A stretch of DNA of 64,000 nt from Manihot esculenta (lineage: Eukaryota > Streptophyta > Magnoliopsida > Malpighiales > Euphorbiaceae): assembly GCF_001659605.2 (NCBI RefSeq), contig NC_035164.2, forward strand, positions 4,543,870-4,607,869. The letters are read 5' to 3'. Of this stretch, positions 30,174 to 42,600 are shown in pieces. Every line of letters begins with the position of its first letter. The first letter of the stretch is position 1. The notes under the pieces are model-generated. The model was not told where the DNA came from and ran no database searches. It saw only the letters and a list, made by a program, of their open reading frames with translations. Position numbers and translations under genes: made by a program.

Positions 30174-33100
30174 TTACTGGCTATCAAGCTCTCCTGAACA
30201 TTTCTTGCTCCAGCCACCTGAACCAGCTTTCCTCTCGCCCCGCTTTCTTTTGTTCTTTGGAAACTGGAAATCTGAGGCTAAATATGACTTCAGAGTTGAT
30301 TGCTCCTGTGACACTATGGTTTTCGTCGTTGGATCTGGTTCGGAGGTAGAAACTGGACAAGGATTGGTGCTTTCTCCTTCTTCTCCTTTGTCTTGTTCAC
30401 GATGTTTCTCTAGGAGTTGATTATTTGTCCCTATGAAAGCGTGCGTCTCTCCCTCAGCTGCTTCAGTATGTATCAGCACATTATCCACAATCTGCAAATT
30501 CGGAAGTGTTTAGACAAAAGTGATAAAAACAATAAATTTTTTATTGTCATCAACAACGCAAACAACTCCAGAAGGACAAGTGTAACGGTCCGGTCCAAAT
30601 TGACCCAGATAATTGTTGGATATATTTTTCATTTGGCGCAACGTGATTATTCCAAATTATTTAGTAGTTTTTGAGTTAGGATTTACGTATTACCAAATCA
30701 TTTGGCAATTTGCCGATGTGGGGCCTCATAGCAAAGATGTCAATTACTGAGGAAAGGTTACAAAGAAGCTAATATATATGAGCACATGATGGCTTCTTGG
30801 TATATAAGCTCAATGAACAATTCTCCCATTTTGAATTTAAAATCACATTCAGTCAAATCAATTGTGATTCAATAGTAACATTTATAAATTACATAATATA
30901 TATAGATTACAGTAACTACATGTTACTTACATCTTCACATGAATCTCCAATTTGTGGCTGACAGAAGGTAACATCAGCAGCAGCCAACATTCCAACTGTG
31001 CTTTCAATTATATCAGGTACATGAATAGCCTCTCCATAACTTGATATTGCACTATCAGGCATTACCAAATCTCCAATATCATATCCTGAGATATGCTGAT
31101 TCACGTTATGAATAGCCCCTATTGGCATTGTTTCTCCATTGCCAGCTGAGAATGTTGGACTAGGAGCCGAGCTTGTCTGCGCATCACCGGGTGCTAGAAG
31201 GCTTAAATTCTCAGAGGAAGAAAACTTAGTGGCATTTTTTGACATCACCATATCTAGTTGATTCTTCAGCTTGTGAATACGAGATTGCACTAGTTCAATT
31301 TTCCAAAGGACTTGCTCCAAGGAATTATCACTATCTTCAAGCTCAAAAGATAATTGTTCATTTTTATTGCCAAACTTGTCATTGCAATCAGCATGATGTT
31401 CTGCAATTGCTGATCCAAGATAATACCAAAATTTTGCCAGTCAATTACAAAATCATTGAAAAATTCTGAAAGTTAAAAAACACATGTATTAAATAATAAC
31501 AACAATAAACATCAGAACATATTATGAAAACACCAAGTTTCACTGGTTAGTATTGACAGTGCTGCACAGCCAAGAATCCTTGAGATTTACAACTTAAAAA
31601 CACAATAATTAGAAGTCATCACAATTCTAAGAATTATGCAGCAATGACCATTATTTGCGTAATTATATGCCTGAAGGAGAAAAATTAATAAAAATATAAC
31701 AGAAATTATCACCTGTATTGTCAAAATCATCTATCATTGAACTTCCATCTGGATTGGATCTCTTGCTTTCTGCAATAAATGATGAAGTGCAATTGAAAAA
31801 CATTAAGAAGAAAGAGGTGGACAGTGTAGAAGCTAAACCACAATATGCAAGTATGATGAAGAAGCATATACCCAGATAAGAAAAAAGTTTATGGTGTAAC
31901 ATATATGATGTTGCATCAGCTGTATCTTCTATTCTTTTTCGTTTCCTCCTCTTTACAGCTCTTCTTCTATAACATTGATTTGTAAATGGTACAGACTTGG
32001 AACAAAAGTCTTCAAATGTAGATTGATAGATTTGTGAATTTTTTCTCTGTTCAATTGTTGTAAGTTCTCTGGCATATTTCAATGCTTGAGATTCAATTTC
32101 CTTAACTTTCAGTTCTGTCCATTTGCAGCGCCACATCAGAGGACGTATAAAGCTCCTCCAGTGATTTGTTAACTTCTTCTTCCTAAATGGAACAAAAGTA
32201 AGTTGAATAAATTGTTATTTACTTTGGCTCAAAAGGGTAATGTTTTAGTTCCAAAGTTATAGAAGGGGCAAAACATTAAGAGGGACTCTCCAAACTTCAG
32301 ACATCTAACAATGTGGGAAAATCATGCAAACGATGCCAGAGGTACATAAGCTATTGTGTAATAAGAAATGCTCTTAACTTGGGAACAATACTCAAGGCTA
32401 CATTCTTCACTATTTGATTAATATATGCTGGATCAAATAAAATGACAATCTTCAGTTCATACTGCCATATCCTTCAAATGAATGGCCATAACAAATCATG
32501 TAGCATAAGCCTGGAAGAAATGAATGCCTGATTGAATGCAGTATAGGAAGATTCAAACTCTTGATTTAATTTTAATGCAAATTTAGAAAGTTTTTCTTTT
32601 AAGGTTTGCTATTAATCTTATAGTCTATTTTATTCAGGATTCCTAATTAGAATTGCATCACTATAGTTTATAAATCCTAATATGTATTGTTAACTTTCCA
32701 AGAATAAGACTCAATACAAGCAAAAAGAGGATATATAGATGTATGAACAAAATAAAGGAAGGACAAAACAGACTTGTGAACAAATAAACCAAAAATATAC
32801 TGTAGGTTGACGCAGACTTTTGACAAGGCAACATGAAAAACAAGGAAAAAGAAAGACAAAAACCAAAGTTCTAACTGTGTAGAACCTAGAGTGTTCTAAT
32901 TTTTAACTGCTACAGCTTCACTGTTGAATAAAAAGTTTTTAGCATTCATCCAAGATATGTCTTCATAATATAATAAAACAGAACAAGCAAACATCAAACA
33001 ATGTTCTGATTCTGACACACACACATAAGGAACAGAAACATACCTTGTCTGGAAAATGCTACTGAATGCATCATATGGGGATGCCAAATCACTGTCATCA

Positions 33101-33462
33101 AAAAATTGTGATTCCACTTCAGTTTCACTTCGTCCAGAACATTTCTCAGTATCAGAAAGAGTGTTTGCAAATGAGCTTGAATATTCAGTTGCATCTGGAT
33201 CTTCGGGTTCTGCTGATTTGTTCTCACTTATGTTTTTGTATGTTGTTATGTCAACTTCTACATCCTGATGGTCCATTGGCTTAGGTTGTTCATCCAACAG
33301 AGTGCTTCTCTCACCAACTGTTTCTCCAATATTGTCTACGCATCTTGAACTCATCCCATCTGATCTTGCCAAGCTAGTTTTGTCATCTATATCAACTTCA
33401 ACTTTTATAGAATGATGTTTATGGTCTGGATCAATATCCATTAATGGCTGTGCAGGAGTCAT
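30174..33462 (-). CDS. Conserved plant protein of unknown function, five exons, 527 residues
   Basis: Coding exons from the splice signals are 33044-33462, 31872-32182, 31713-31769, 30931-31409 and 30174-30491. Together they give 1584 bp and keep the frame. All introns read GT...AG. The start ATG at 33462 gives MTPAQPLMDIDPDHKHHS; the in-frame ATG seven codons later is an alternative. The protein has an acidic N-terminal half. Around residues 140-240 is a conserved-looking block, KKKLTNHWRSFIRPLMWRCK, with a strong basic nuclear signal RRRAVKRRKRKR. A short coiled-coil-like stretch is LEQVLWKIELVQSRIHKL, and the basic C-terminus contains KNKRKRGERKAGSGGW. I recall similar plant proteins annotated only as uncharacterised. 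Nuclear location is inferred; no catalytic motif is seen. Exon 4 has two in-frame acceptors (31409 or 31400). Confidence 0.8.
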
Positions 33463-34520
33463 AAAACAAGCTGAGCCAAAACTAATGGGTTAATTTCCAT
33501 CAAGTGCTTCAATTTATCAACAACCTAAGCTGAAAAGGCAAGCTCTTGTAGTTAACCTGAAAAGACACTGAACCACCCTATGTTAGAACTGATTGTTTAA
33601 GATCAAATCCGGAACTCTGAAGAAATTGATTTCCAGGAAACAGAAACTAAACAATAATAATACTATTATTATTATTATTATTGATATTTTTTTTCGTCAT
33701 ATCTCTATTAGTAAACGTAAAAGAAAATAAAAAGGACTATTTGTTAAATCAATAGCAAAAAGAACTATATTTGGGATTTCCAACTACACCTTCCTCATAT
33801 GTCAGCTTGGTAATCAAACATTCAGCTTTGAGCACTCTAAAGGAAAACTGTTTTCATTCATTCATTCATATATAATTGAGATTAAGAGCTTCAAGGCTTA
33901 CAATTTCTGATAAATAAAAACTATACCACACTTCCAGAAACTCTGCTTCCTAGAAAAGCCGTAAAGATATCACTGAAACAACGAGCCTTTATAAAGCAAT
34001 CATCAAATTATCAAAAAAGACCACAAATTTGAAACCATAATAAGATTCCAAGTAATAACCAGAATCATTTCAGAGAATATCAAAACAACCCAGAAACAAT
34101 AACAGCAAAATTTTGAATAACAAGTGCAAGAAAATGTTAACAACCTTCCATAAACAAGATAGAATAGAATTAATACACTAGACGTAGAGTACTATTAAGA
34201 TAAGTAATCAAGCTAGTTTAGAAAAATTAACATGCATTTTCACTGTTACTGAAAACAATCACTAACACCCATCAAGCTAAAAGAAACGAGAAGAAAAAGA
34301 AAAAGAAAAAGAAGCTAAGGCTTGAACATGAGAAGAAGACGAAGAAGAAGAAGAAAGAGAGGAAGATATAAAACAAGGGAAAAGGTAAAAATCGAAAGAG
34401 AGAGGGGTTACCGGCGAGAGAGTGAGTGAGTGAGAGGACGTTGAGGTGTGCGGCGAAGAAGAGGAAACAAAGGAAGTTAACGTTATTATAAACCTAAAAG
34501 CAGTTAGCAGCAAGTTTAGT
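33463..34520 (-). promoter_or_regulatory. Upstream region and probable 5' UTR of the unknown-function gene
   Basis: No long frame was found. A purine-rich plus strand at 34290-34440 (CT-rich on the minus strand) looks like a plant 5' leader. An acceptor-like TTGGCTCAG lies just upstream of the start ATG, so a 5' UTR intron is plausible. An ATT microsatellite is at about 33656-33684. The transcription start is not determined. Confidence 0.45.
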
Positions 34521-35939
34521 ACACTTCCCGCTTTTGTTGATACGTGCGATTCCTCTATTGTTTCTCACCACTTGGCCATTTATTATTGGCTCAAATACTT
34601 TAGTATTTTCTCCTATTATTGGAGTATTTATTCTGTTTATATTAACAGTAAATATTCCATTACAACAACCAGTGCTTTTTTTTCAAATAACATTACCCAA
34701 TAGTTAGAAAGAAAACTATTATTTAGTGTTTATATTATAAAAAAATTTATTAATTTATTTTTTACATTTAAAAAATACATTAAAAACGTTTTAAAAAATT
34801 TAAAAATTAATTTTTTTATATATTTTTTAAAATTAAACACTTAATTCTCTTATTTTTTATTCCATCTGAATCGAAAATCCTTTGATCCAAATTATTAGTA
34901 ATAAAATATAAAATAACCATTCGGTTCAAACTAATCTAAAATAGTTAATTCAAGTTATTTAGTAATTTCATACTAACTATTATATATAATTTTAATTTGT
35001 CGTAATTTATCGATATGGGACAGAAACAGTGGATATTACACCCTCCCCTATTAAATTTGCGACGTTTTCGTTGCAACTGAATCGGATACAGTTGCTAATT
35101 CAGGACTGAATTCTCAGATATTATTTTTCTTGCAGGTCTACTAGACTTGTATAATTTATGTGACCTAATTAATTTAAATTATTTAGTAGTTTCATGTTAA
35201 TTATATATACAATTTCGATTTATCATAATTCGTTGACGTGGGACGGATGTTTGGGGATGGAAATCGCTGGATATTACACATCGTTAATTAATTTTAACTT
35301 GAAAAATCTCCAAAGAACAAGAAGTGAATTTCCAACTCACGCTACCCCATAGACTCTAATTCTTAACACTTGTTCATTCATCAGCATGTCCAGATTCTGC
35401 CCAAATTTTCATTTGAATTTTGACCCACCAATTTTATTGTCATTAATTCCACTCTCCATTTGCATCAAGCAGAAGACAATTAAATTTTTCCTGCTCATCA
35501 AGCTCTTCTACTTCTCCAATCTCCTTCTCAAGGCATGTCTCCACTATGCAGCTAAAGAATATTTTCTATCTCCAATTTGTTGTCCCATGCTCTTGCATAT
35601 CATTTTTCTTTCTTTGGAACACTTCTCAACCAATTTTCAACTTCTTTCTATTGCTTGTTTGTAAAATGAAACTCAGCAAATTGTCCTCCAAACAACACAA
35701 AATTTTCAAATTTCTTTTGAGAGTTTCCCAACTTTTATCCGTAATCTAAATCAAGATCCGGCTAGTTTTGAATATAAAAAACAAGAAGAAATGCACTCAA
35801 AATAATCGATGATTTAGAAAAAGAGAGTGAAAAAATCGGCAATGAAAAAAGATATGTCGTAAAAAATGAGGGAAAAAAAAAGTAATGAAGAAATAAAAGA
35901 GTATTAGGAGAGAGAAATTAGGAATTGATGAACTAAGAT
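34521..35939. other. Intergenic DNA with retroelement fragment
   Basis: 34925-35035 and 35160-35275 are diverged direct repeats containing TTTAGTA(A/G)TTTCAT and GGGACGG-type blocks, ending in TGGATATTACAC. This resembles pieces of an old LTR. The remainder, including 35386-35664, has open frames but no recognisable protein. Confidence 0.45.
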
Positions 35940-36830
35940 TTAGAGGGGTGGTCAGATACGGACGCCTGTACCGTGACTTAATTCAATAGGTTGATCGTTG
36001 ATCTGTGATTGGTTTCGTTAGGTCCCTCTATACTTGATCTCGAGGAAGGAGATATGCAAAATATGAGAGGATGATTAAGGGTCTAAGGAGGATGCCCGTG
36101 CAATCACTCCGACACTTAAGTTAAATATAGAATTATGTGAGATTCATCAATAAGAAGAGAAAGCAAATAATAATAAAGCATTGAAGAGAAGAGAGAGTCT
36201 AAGAGAGAGATTATTCTGTAAGTGTATGAGAGAGAGATTAACATCCCATTGGTTCTCGGGTATATATACCATCGTCAGCTCAATTGATGGCCTTTGGCAT
36301 CAAGTCCTATCAGTTTGGACGTGACACTCTTTAACAGGTGTGTCAGGCGGCTCATAAATACATAGCAAATTTAGTTCATATTTTGTCTATCATGTACGTC
36401 ATATTAGCCAGATGCACAGCATGCACATTAAAGATTTCGGAGGGAGACTAGGGGGGCCCACCACCTTATTGGAGGTTGGCATACCTCGTGCCTGGCTCAC
36501 CTAATCTATTATGGAGGCAAGTTCCTTTCGGTCATTGAGGTCAGTTGTGCCTGTATTCAATTGTCTCATTGCAGCGCGAGCTTTGAAGAGATTTGCTCGT
36601 TTGCTCTGGTTTTGAAAAGGTCAGTTAAGGTTTGTACTTATCTTCAGATTGTATCAGATCGTGCTCGGTTTTTATTGAGGTCGGTAGTCTCAATGTTTAA
36701 TTTTCATTTATAGTATGAGTCTTAAAGTGGTCGGTTTATTCATTATGAGCATTAGTAAAGTTAAGAGTGTTGTGGTCTAATCTTCACATTCTATAAGTTG
36801 GGCTTTCTACTATTTGGTCGGATCGGATGG
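35940..36830 (-). repeat. Gypsy-type LTR remnant
   Basis: Read on the minus strand, a TATATATACC TATA-like box near 36260-36270 is followed by a pyrimidine-rich leader and then ACTTAAGTGTCGGAGTGATT near 36101-36120. The last block resembles ACTTGAGTGTTGAAGTGATT in the old gypsy LTR near 48565, so the two are probably related LTR families. No internal genes are attached. The ends are not resolved. Confidence 0.5.
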
Positions 36831-39696
36831 AAAGATTCGCACGTTTCTTCCAAATTTCGTGGTCCTATTTTTTATATATTATAAAAAACCATAGTAGTAT
36901 TAAAATTAAAATATATTCTATTTTTATTTTAAACAGTAAATCAATAAAATATATAGATGGAACCAACACTAATTTAGATGGAATAAAACGTCAATATTTA
37001 AATATTTAATTTTAAAAATATAAAAATTAATTTATTAATTATGGTATAATTTATTTATTTATTTAAAAATAAAATATATTAAAAATTTTATATATAAAAG
37101 TGTTAATAAGATTTTAAAAAGGTAGAAACTGCGTTTTGTTTTTCTTTTGCATATAAGAAATTATTTCTTTTAAAATTACTTAATTTTTATTTTATTAAAA
37201 ATATTTTCTGTTTATTAATTTTTTTAAATATTTTAAACATAAAAAATATATAAAATATTTTTCTGAAAATTATTTGCTATAAAATAAATGGGGCCATAAT
37301 ATTTGAATAATCACCGGCAAAATAACTACAACAATTAAAGCAACTAATATTTTCAAACAGTACCTTTTATCATTACACTAAATTACCCTATTAGATTATT
37401 TTAGTTGATTTCACTTTTAAATTAAACTAAATAATAGTTTTAATTTCAATTTAAATCGTAAATATATATATTAATTTAGCACACTCATCAAATATTACGA
37501 AGTGAAAATTTAATATAAATTATTTTCTATAAATAAATAGAATTTTAAATGGCAGGGATATTAATTAATGCTCATGCTAATAATTCTTTCATTAAAATAA
37601 AACTTAAAGCCACGGAAGTATCGTGAACTTTAATCCCCTTAGAGATGCGATGATACTTTTACATGTGTAGGGCAGTGTTGTCTGTAAATTGAACCGAAAT
37701 CAGACTAGTGACTAAATTAATGATTTAGTTTCGAATTTTCCATTTTTAAAATGAACTGAAACTATTGATTTTCTGTTTTTTTATTTTTAAATTTATATTG
37801 ATTGATTTGGTTACATTTAATTTTTTTTCATACACATTAATAAATAATGTAAAATAAATTTATATATTCTAATGTGTGAATAGTAATACGGATATAGTTT
37901 TAAAACAAAATCAAATCGGCAGTGAATTAAAATTAGAACCCAACCTTAATTGTTTCCAAACCATAATAATTTCGAACTGAAATGCGTACGAACCGTCCAT
38001 TCAAAACAAAATTCATAGCATTTTTGTACCATAATATCACTACGGTAGTGGTAATGCCGCAATGGGCAACAAAAATTGATCAAATTATCAGTTTACTATA
38101 TTTGTCTTTCTAAGCCACAAGGCAATTATTATTTGATAATTTGATAATTAAGGTTGTTTGCATATTTGGAAGATATTTTTTAATAAAAATAATTTATTTT
38201 TTATTATTTAATTTTAATTTAAAGAAATAAAATATATATAGAAATCCTAATAAAATTTTTCAAAAAGTAAAAAATGACTTTATTTTCTAAAGAATAAGTT
38301 ATGTTTAAAAAAATAATTTAATATTTTTAATAAAAAATTATTTTTTATCAACTTTTTTAAAACTCCAAATATCAAAAAATTAAAAAATATTTTCTACGAA
38401 AAACATAGAGCCTAAATTATTACTTGCAGAGATCAGTAATGGTTACTTTAAGTTGAGCCAGTATATAAATCTTTTCGGAAACACAATAAGATTTTTTTTT
38501 CCGTAAGAACAAGATTGATTTAAGTTAAAAGATTTTGTTACCATAAAAGCCTGGCGGCCTGATGGTAACATCTATACTGTTAGATAGTCCTAATTCAGAT
38601 TGACATTAGAAAAAAAAAAACAAAACTTTGTTTCAAATGTGGGATATTCAGCTTTAGATTTACCAGATCTCAACACTTACAAACTCATCTTATTGCCTTA
38701 AATCAAAACGTCAATCGTGGACGCGGACCGCGTACTCTCAACTCTAGAGTAATGGCTGTTCACCCACAGAATCCTTCACAATGATTATCGCAGTTCCAAA
38801 AAAAACAAGATGTATTTTATATTACAGAGCGCATAATAAATAATAACTATTGATGTGTAATTTGGGCATATCAATAACAGTAATGTAAAATGTTATAACT
38901 ATATATTTTTTTAATTTTTTCATACAATAATAAACTAAGACTTTGAATAAAATTTTAACAATAATAAAATTATATAATAAACCATAAAATTTCATATACT
39001 AAATATTTTTACACAAAGAAACTTACAGACGTTTGTGATATTCAAATAAAGAAAATTAAATAATTCAAATTAAGACTAATAACGCTAAATACACCACTAA
39101 TACACACACCCACAGCCACAGATACATATTAAATGTAATTAAAAAAAAACTATTTTGTTACTTTAATCTTTTAATCACCGAAGCTTACCAATTTAATTTT
39201 AAATTTCGCAACTCTCAGTCCAATACAGTTTTTTCAGAAAAAAGAAGTAACCTCGTGACAAGACTTTAAACAGTAAAGCCAGTGACCCACATACTATTGA
39301 TGAGGTCTTCAACAGCCGCTATATGCAGAAGCTAAGGTTGATGTTAAACAACAGAGCAAATACATAAGGAGCTTTTCCCCATAAGAAGCTTGACGTAAAT
39401 CCGTTGTTAATAAATACATACAAATATAATCTTACAAACATAAACGGCCAGCTGTTGAAAAAATATATGAAAATCTAACTGTCCGAATAAAGACATGTTG
39501 ATTGTTAAAGACTTCGGAAATAATTTAACGAAAATAATGCTTACATGAATGATCGGAGGTGTCAAAACTTTATCAACCTTCTCAGGTCCTGTGCGTCAGA
39601 TCACAAACCAACTGAATGTGGCAGGACTTCTTTGCCTTTCTTCCTATTATTTGTATCAGAAAATTTTCTCCACCGACACATCATCAACTAAATAAA
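36831..39696. other. AT-rich intergenic DNA downstream of helicase gene
   Basis: No gene was recognised. A MITE-like copy is listed separately. The part next to 39697 probably includes the 3' untranslated region of the helicase gene. Confidence 0.5.
38149..38415. repeat. MITE-like repeat, same family as 9709-10003
   Basis: It has the same AAATATTTT-rich interior and a right end TACGAAAAACATAGAGCC. The left end, GGTTGTTTGCATATTTGG, has diverged. A further partial copy ends near 37296. Confidence 0.5.
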
Positions 39697-42600
39697 CTAA
39701 CGTTGCTTCCTTGCCTTGCCTTTTTTCCCATTTTTACCAAATTTTTTACCTGTGGCAGCTTTGTTCTTCATGTGGGAGATTTTGTTGGCCTTCTTCTGTC
39801 TCTCTTTCCGCACTTGTTCGAGATTTTTTATTTCTGAACGCACATTAGCATTAGGCACATAGTGATTGTTCCTGCCCCCTTTAAACTTCCTATTATTTCC
39901 ACGTAATTGGTGGTCTCCTGCAAACAAAACTTATTAGGACTAACCAAGGAATTGCAATATTAGAGAAGTTGGCTGCAAGGCAAATTGCCATCACCACGAG
40001 TAATTATCAAGTTGAAAAATGTTGGATTACACAAGGAAACACGATAAGACATTCGATGGATACAATTAGAAGAGACCATGATGTAAGCACCATGAACCAT
40101 AGTTTGCAAGTAAGTTCTGAACTGAACAGGAAATAAGAGAAGCGCGGAGGAATGCAGAAGATATAGCAAGGGGCGAAAACATATCCAGGGAGAGCATCGT
40201 TAAAAATTTTAATATACTTCCTCACTGTTTCCATTAAATTCTGGAAATGAACAAATTTTACTTCTTGTGCAAGAAAGCACCTTTCCATATCTTTTTTCCT
40301 TCCCTCCTATTCTCTCGGTCTAAAGAGAAAGTACCAGTTCTTCCCATTTCCTTCCTCGAATTTATTGTGCTTCCCCCTTCCATCCAATGATTACATACTA
40401 TGTGAGAGACTTTACAAACCAATAAAAAATAAACCATATATATTTCTTATGCTTGCCTTCAAGTTTTTACCTTAAAGAATGAACAGATCAAATAATAGAA
40501 CACTCTTGTTTGTACTTCTTCCTAATGTATAAGCATGATAAACTAACAGCTGTTATTAAAACAATTAGTAAAGCCACCAACTGGATAACCAAATGCATTA
40601 AGAAGTCTTAATGGAAAAGGAAAGCAACTATTCAGCAATATTTTAGGTTGATACACAAAAAAACTAATAAAAATAATGACCACCATAAAACAAGAAATTT
40701 TAGTAACTTTGGAGAGAACATCAATATAAAACAGCAAACTGGAAAATTCAAACTCAGAGAAATACCTGAGAAACTTGAGCTTTGCTCGGCATCCCCTTCG
40801 TTGCTAGTTCCTTTAAGAGATACTTTTCTGTGTGACTGTTCTTTCCACTTCTTGTATATCCCAGTACTCTTAGCTTTTACTTTTGCACCACTTTCTGTCT
40901 TTATCTATAATCGGCACAAAAACAACAGAGCAAAAGATCTTAATAAACATGCCATCCAGTTCAACCCAGTTCAAAATTTCTAAAACTACAATAAAGTTAA
41001 TATTTATACATGAAAGTGCATAAACTTATAACATTTAAGTTTACAATACATTATTTATTAAAGGGAACCAGTACACCTTTTTTGTAAAATAGGGAAAAAT
41101 ATTATGAATTGGACCAGTTCCAGTTCAGAATCAGGCATTTCGAACTGGCTGGGACTGGAAATGTGTTGAGTTCTCTGGTCAAGGATCTTGTCACGGGTCG
41201 ATGAACTGCCGATTCTTCAGTTGCAACAGCCTTTCCCTTATTTCTGTTTCTTCCTCGCTTTGCTGAACCCATGATTGCTGTGATAGAGCTCGTTGGAGGG
41301 AGCCCGTTCCTTCAAGACTCGTTAAAGAGAGAGCCTCTAATCTCGATTTATATCTTAGAATATGCTTCCTTTATTCATAAAATTCATCTCTATAATAGAG
41401 ATTAGAAATAGAGTTCTATTGCAAATAGTCCTAAGTAAATTAGAAGTCCTACTTAAAATAAAATAGCAAAATCCCTATCAGAATAAAATAGCACTATGAC
41501 AGCATATTCTTAGTCTAATAAAACTCATCCTTATCTGAAAATAATCTTTTCTAGAAATGACGATTAATTGTTTGAGCTGCGATCTACTTGCTGCTGTCGA
41601 TGATAAGTCTTGCCGATAAAAGTGTCTATAACAAAATGGTTCAAGGTTGGGAGTCCAATAACTGGCCCCCTAATAAATGTTCCTGGTTAGGACCAATAAC
41701 TAGACCCTTTAGACTAGCCAATTGCCTTATCCCATTCACAAATATTATCTCAATTTTCCATTACTTACAACATTCATTGTTTGTGCGTGCGTTTACACAA
41801 CAAAAAAGAAACTCACAGGGTAGTATGAACTAGGAAGTCTTCGCAAGACACATAAAAATGTTAACAGACATAATATGTGCCAGAACTCTTTGAGTTCCAC
41901 TAGGGGGTGAATTTTGCCTTTCACATCTAATAGATTGCAACAAACTTAAAGACAAAAGGGAAAATTTTGACTTATAGAATTAACAAGCTTTAATTGAGAT
42001 TCTTTTTTTTTTTCAGATGCCAAACATTTACAATAAAATCAAAGATCTCATTGTAGAGGTAAAAATAGGAGGCCAAAGGAGTACCTTTCCACTAGCTGTG
42101 ACGCGTTCACCATTGTTTAATTTGATGTACTTCTTACTCCTCTGCCACCATGTGCATTCATGAATAAAAAAGAAACATCATTCATACAAAACAATCCCAT
42201 AACAACATGATTTAAATGTTTCAAGTACCTTATCCCAATGGTACACAGATTTTTGTTTCTGCATGCCCTGGCTATCATCTGCAACCAGATCTAGGACAGC
42301 AGTGTCCAGCCTAATAAGATAATTTCCATAAACTAGTGAGAAAAAGAAGAGGATATGACAAATTTTATCAAAATAAGATCATACCAGATCAGTCATTCAT
42401 AAAACAGTACTCAACAGTATCATAGTAAAAGCTTACCTATTTGATCCAAAGCCTTCATTAGCTCTCACTGAAAGGCCTACCTCTGTATGCTGAAAGTAGC
42501 ATTCAAATGCAAGACATATTAGTTAGCCAAGATTTCCAATATCTATAATGTCTTCTGTTTATTAAGTAAATATATCCTTTCAACCAAACGAGATGCCTCC

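Noticed and set aside
35386..35749. Open frames of 67-92 codons
   Set aside because: No recognisable domain, signal or codon pattern; they overlap each other in a low-complexity AT-rich stretch.
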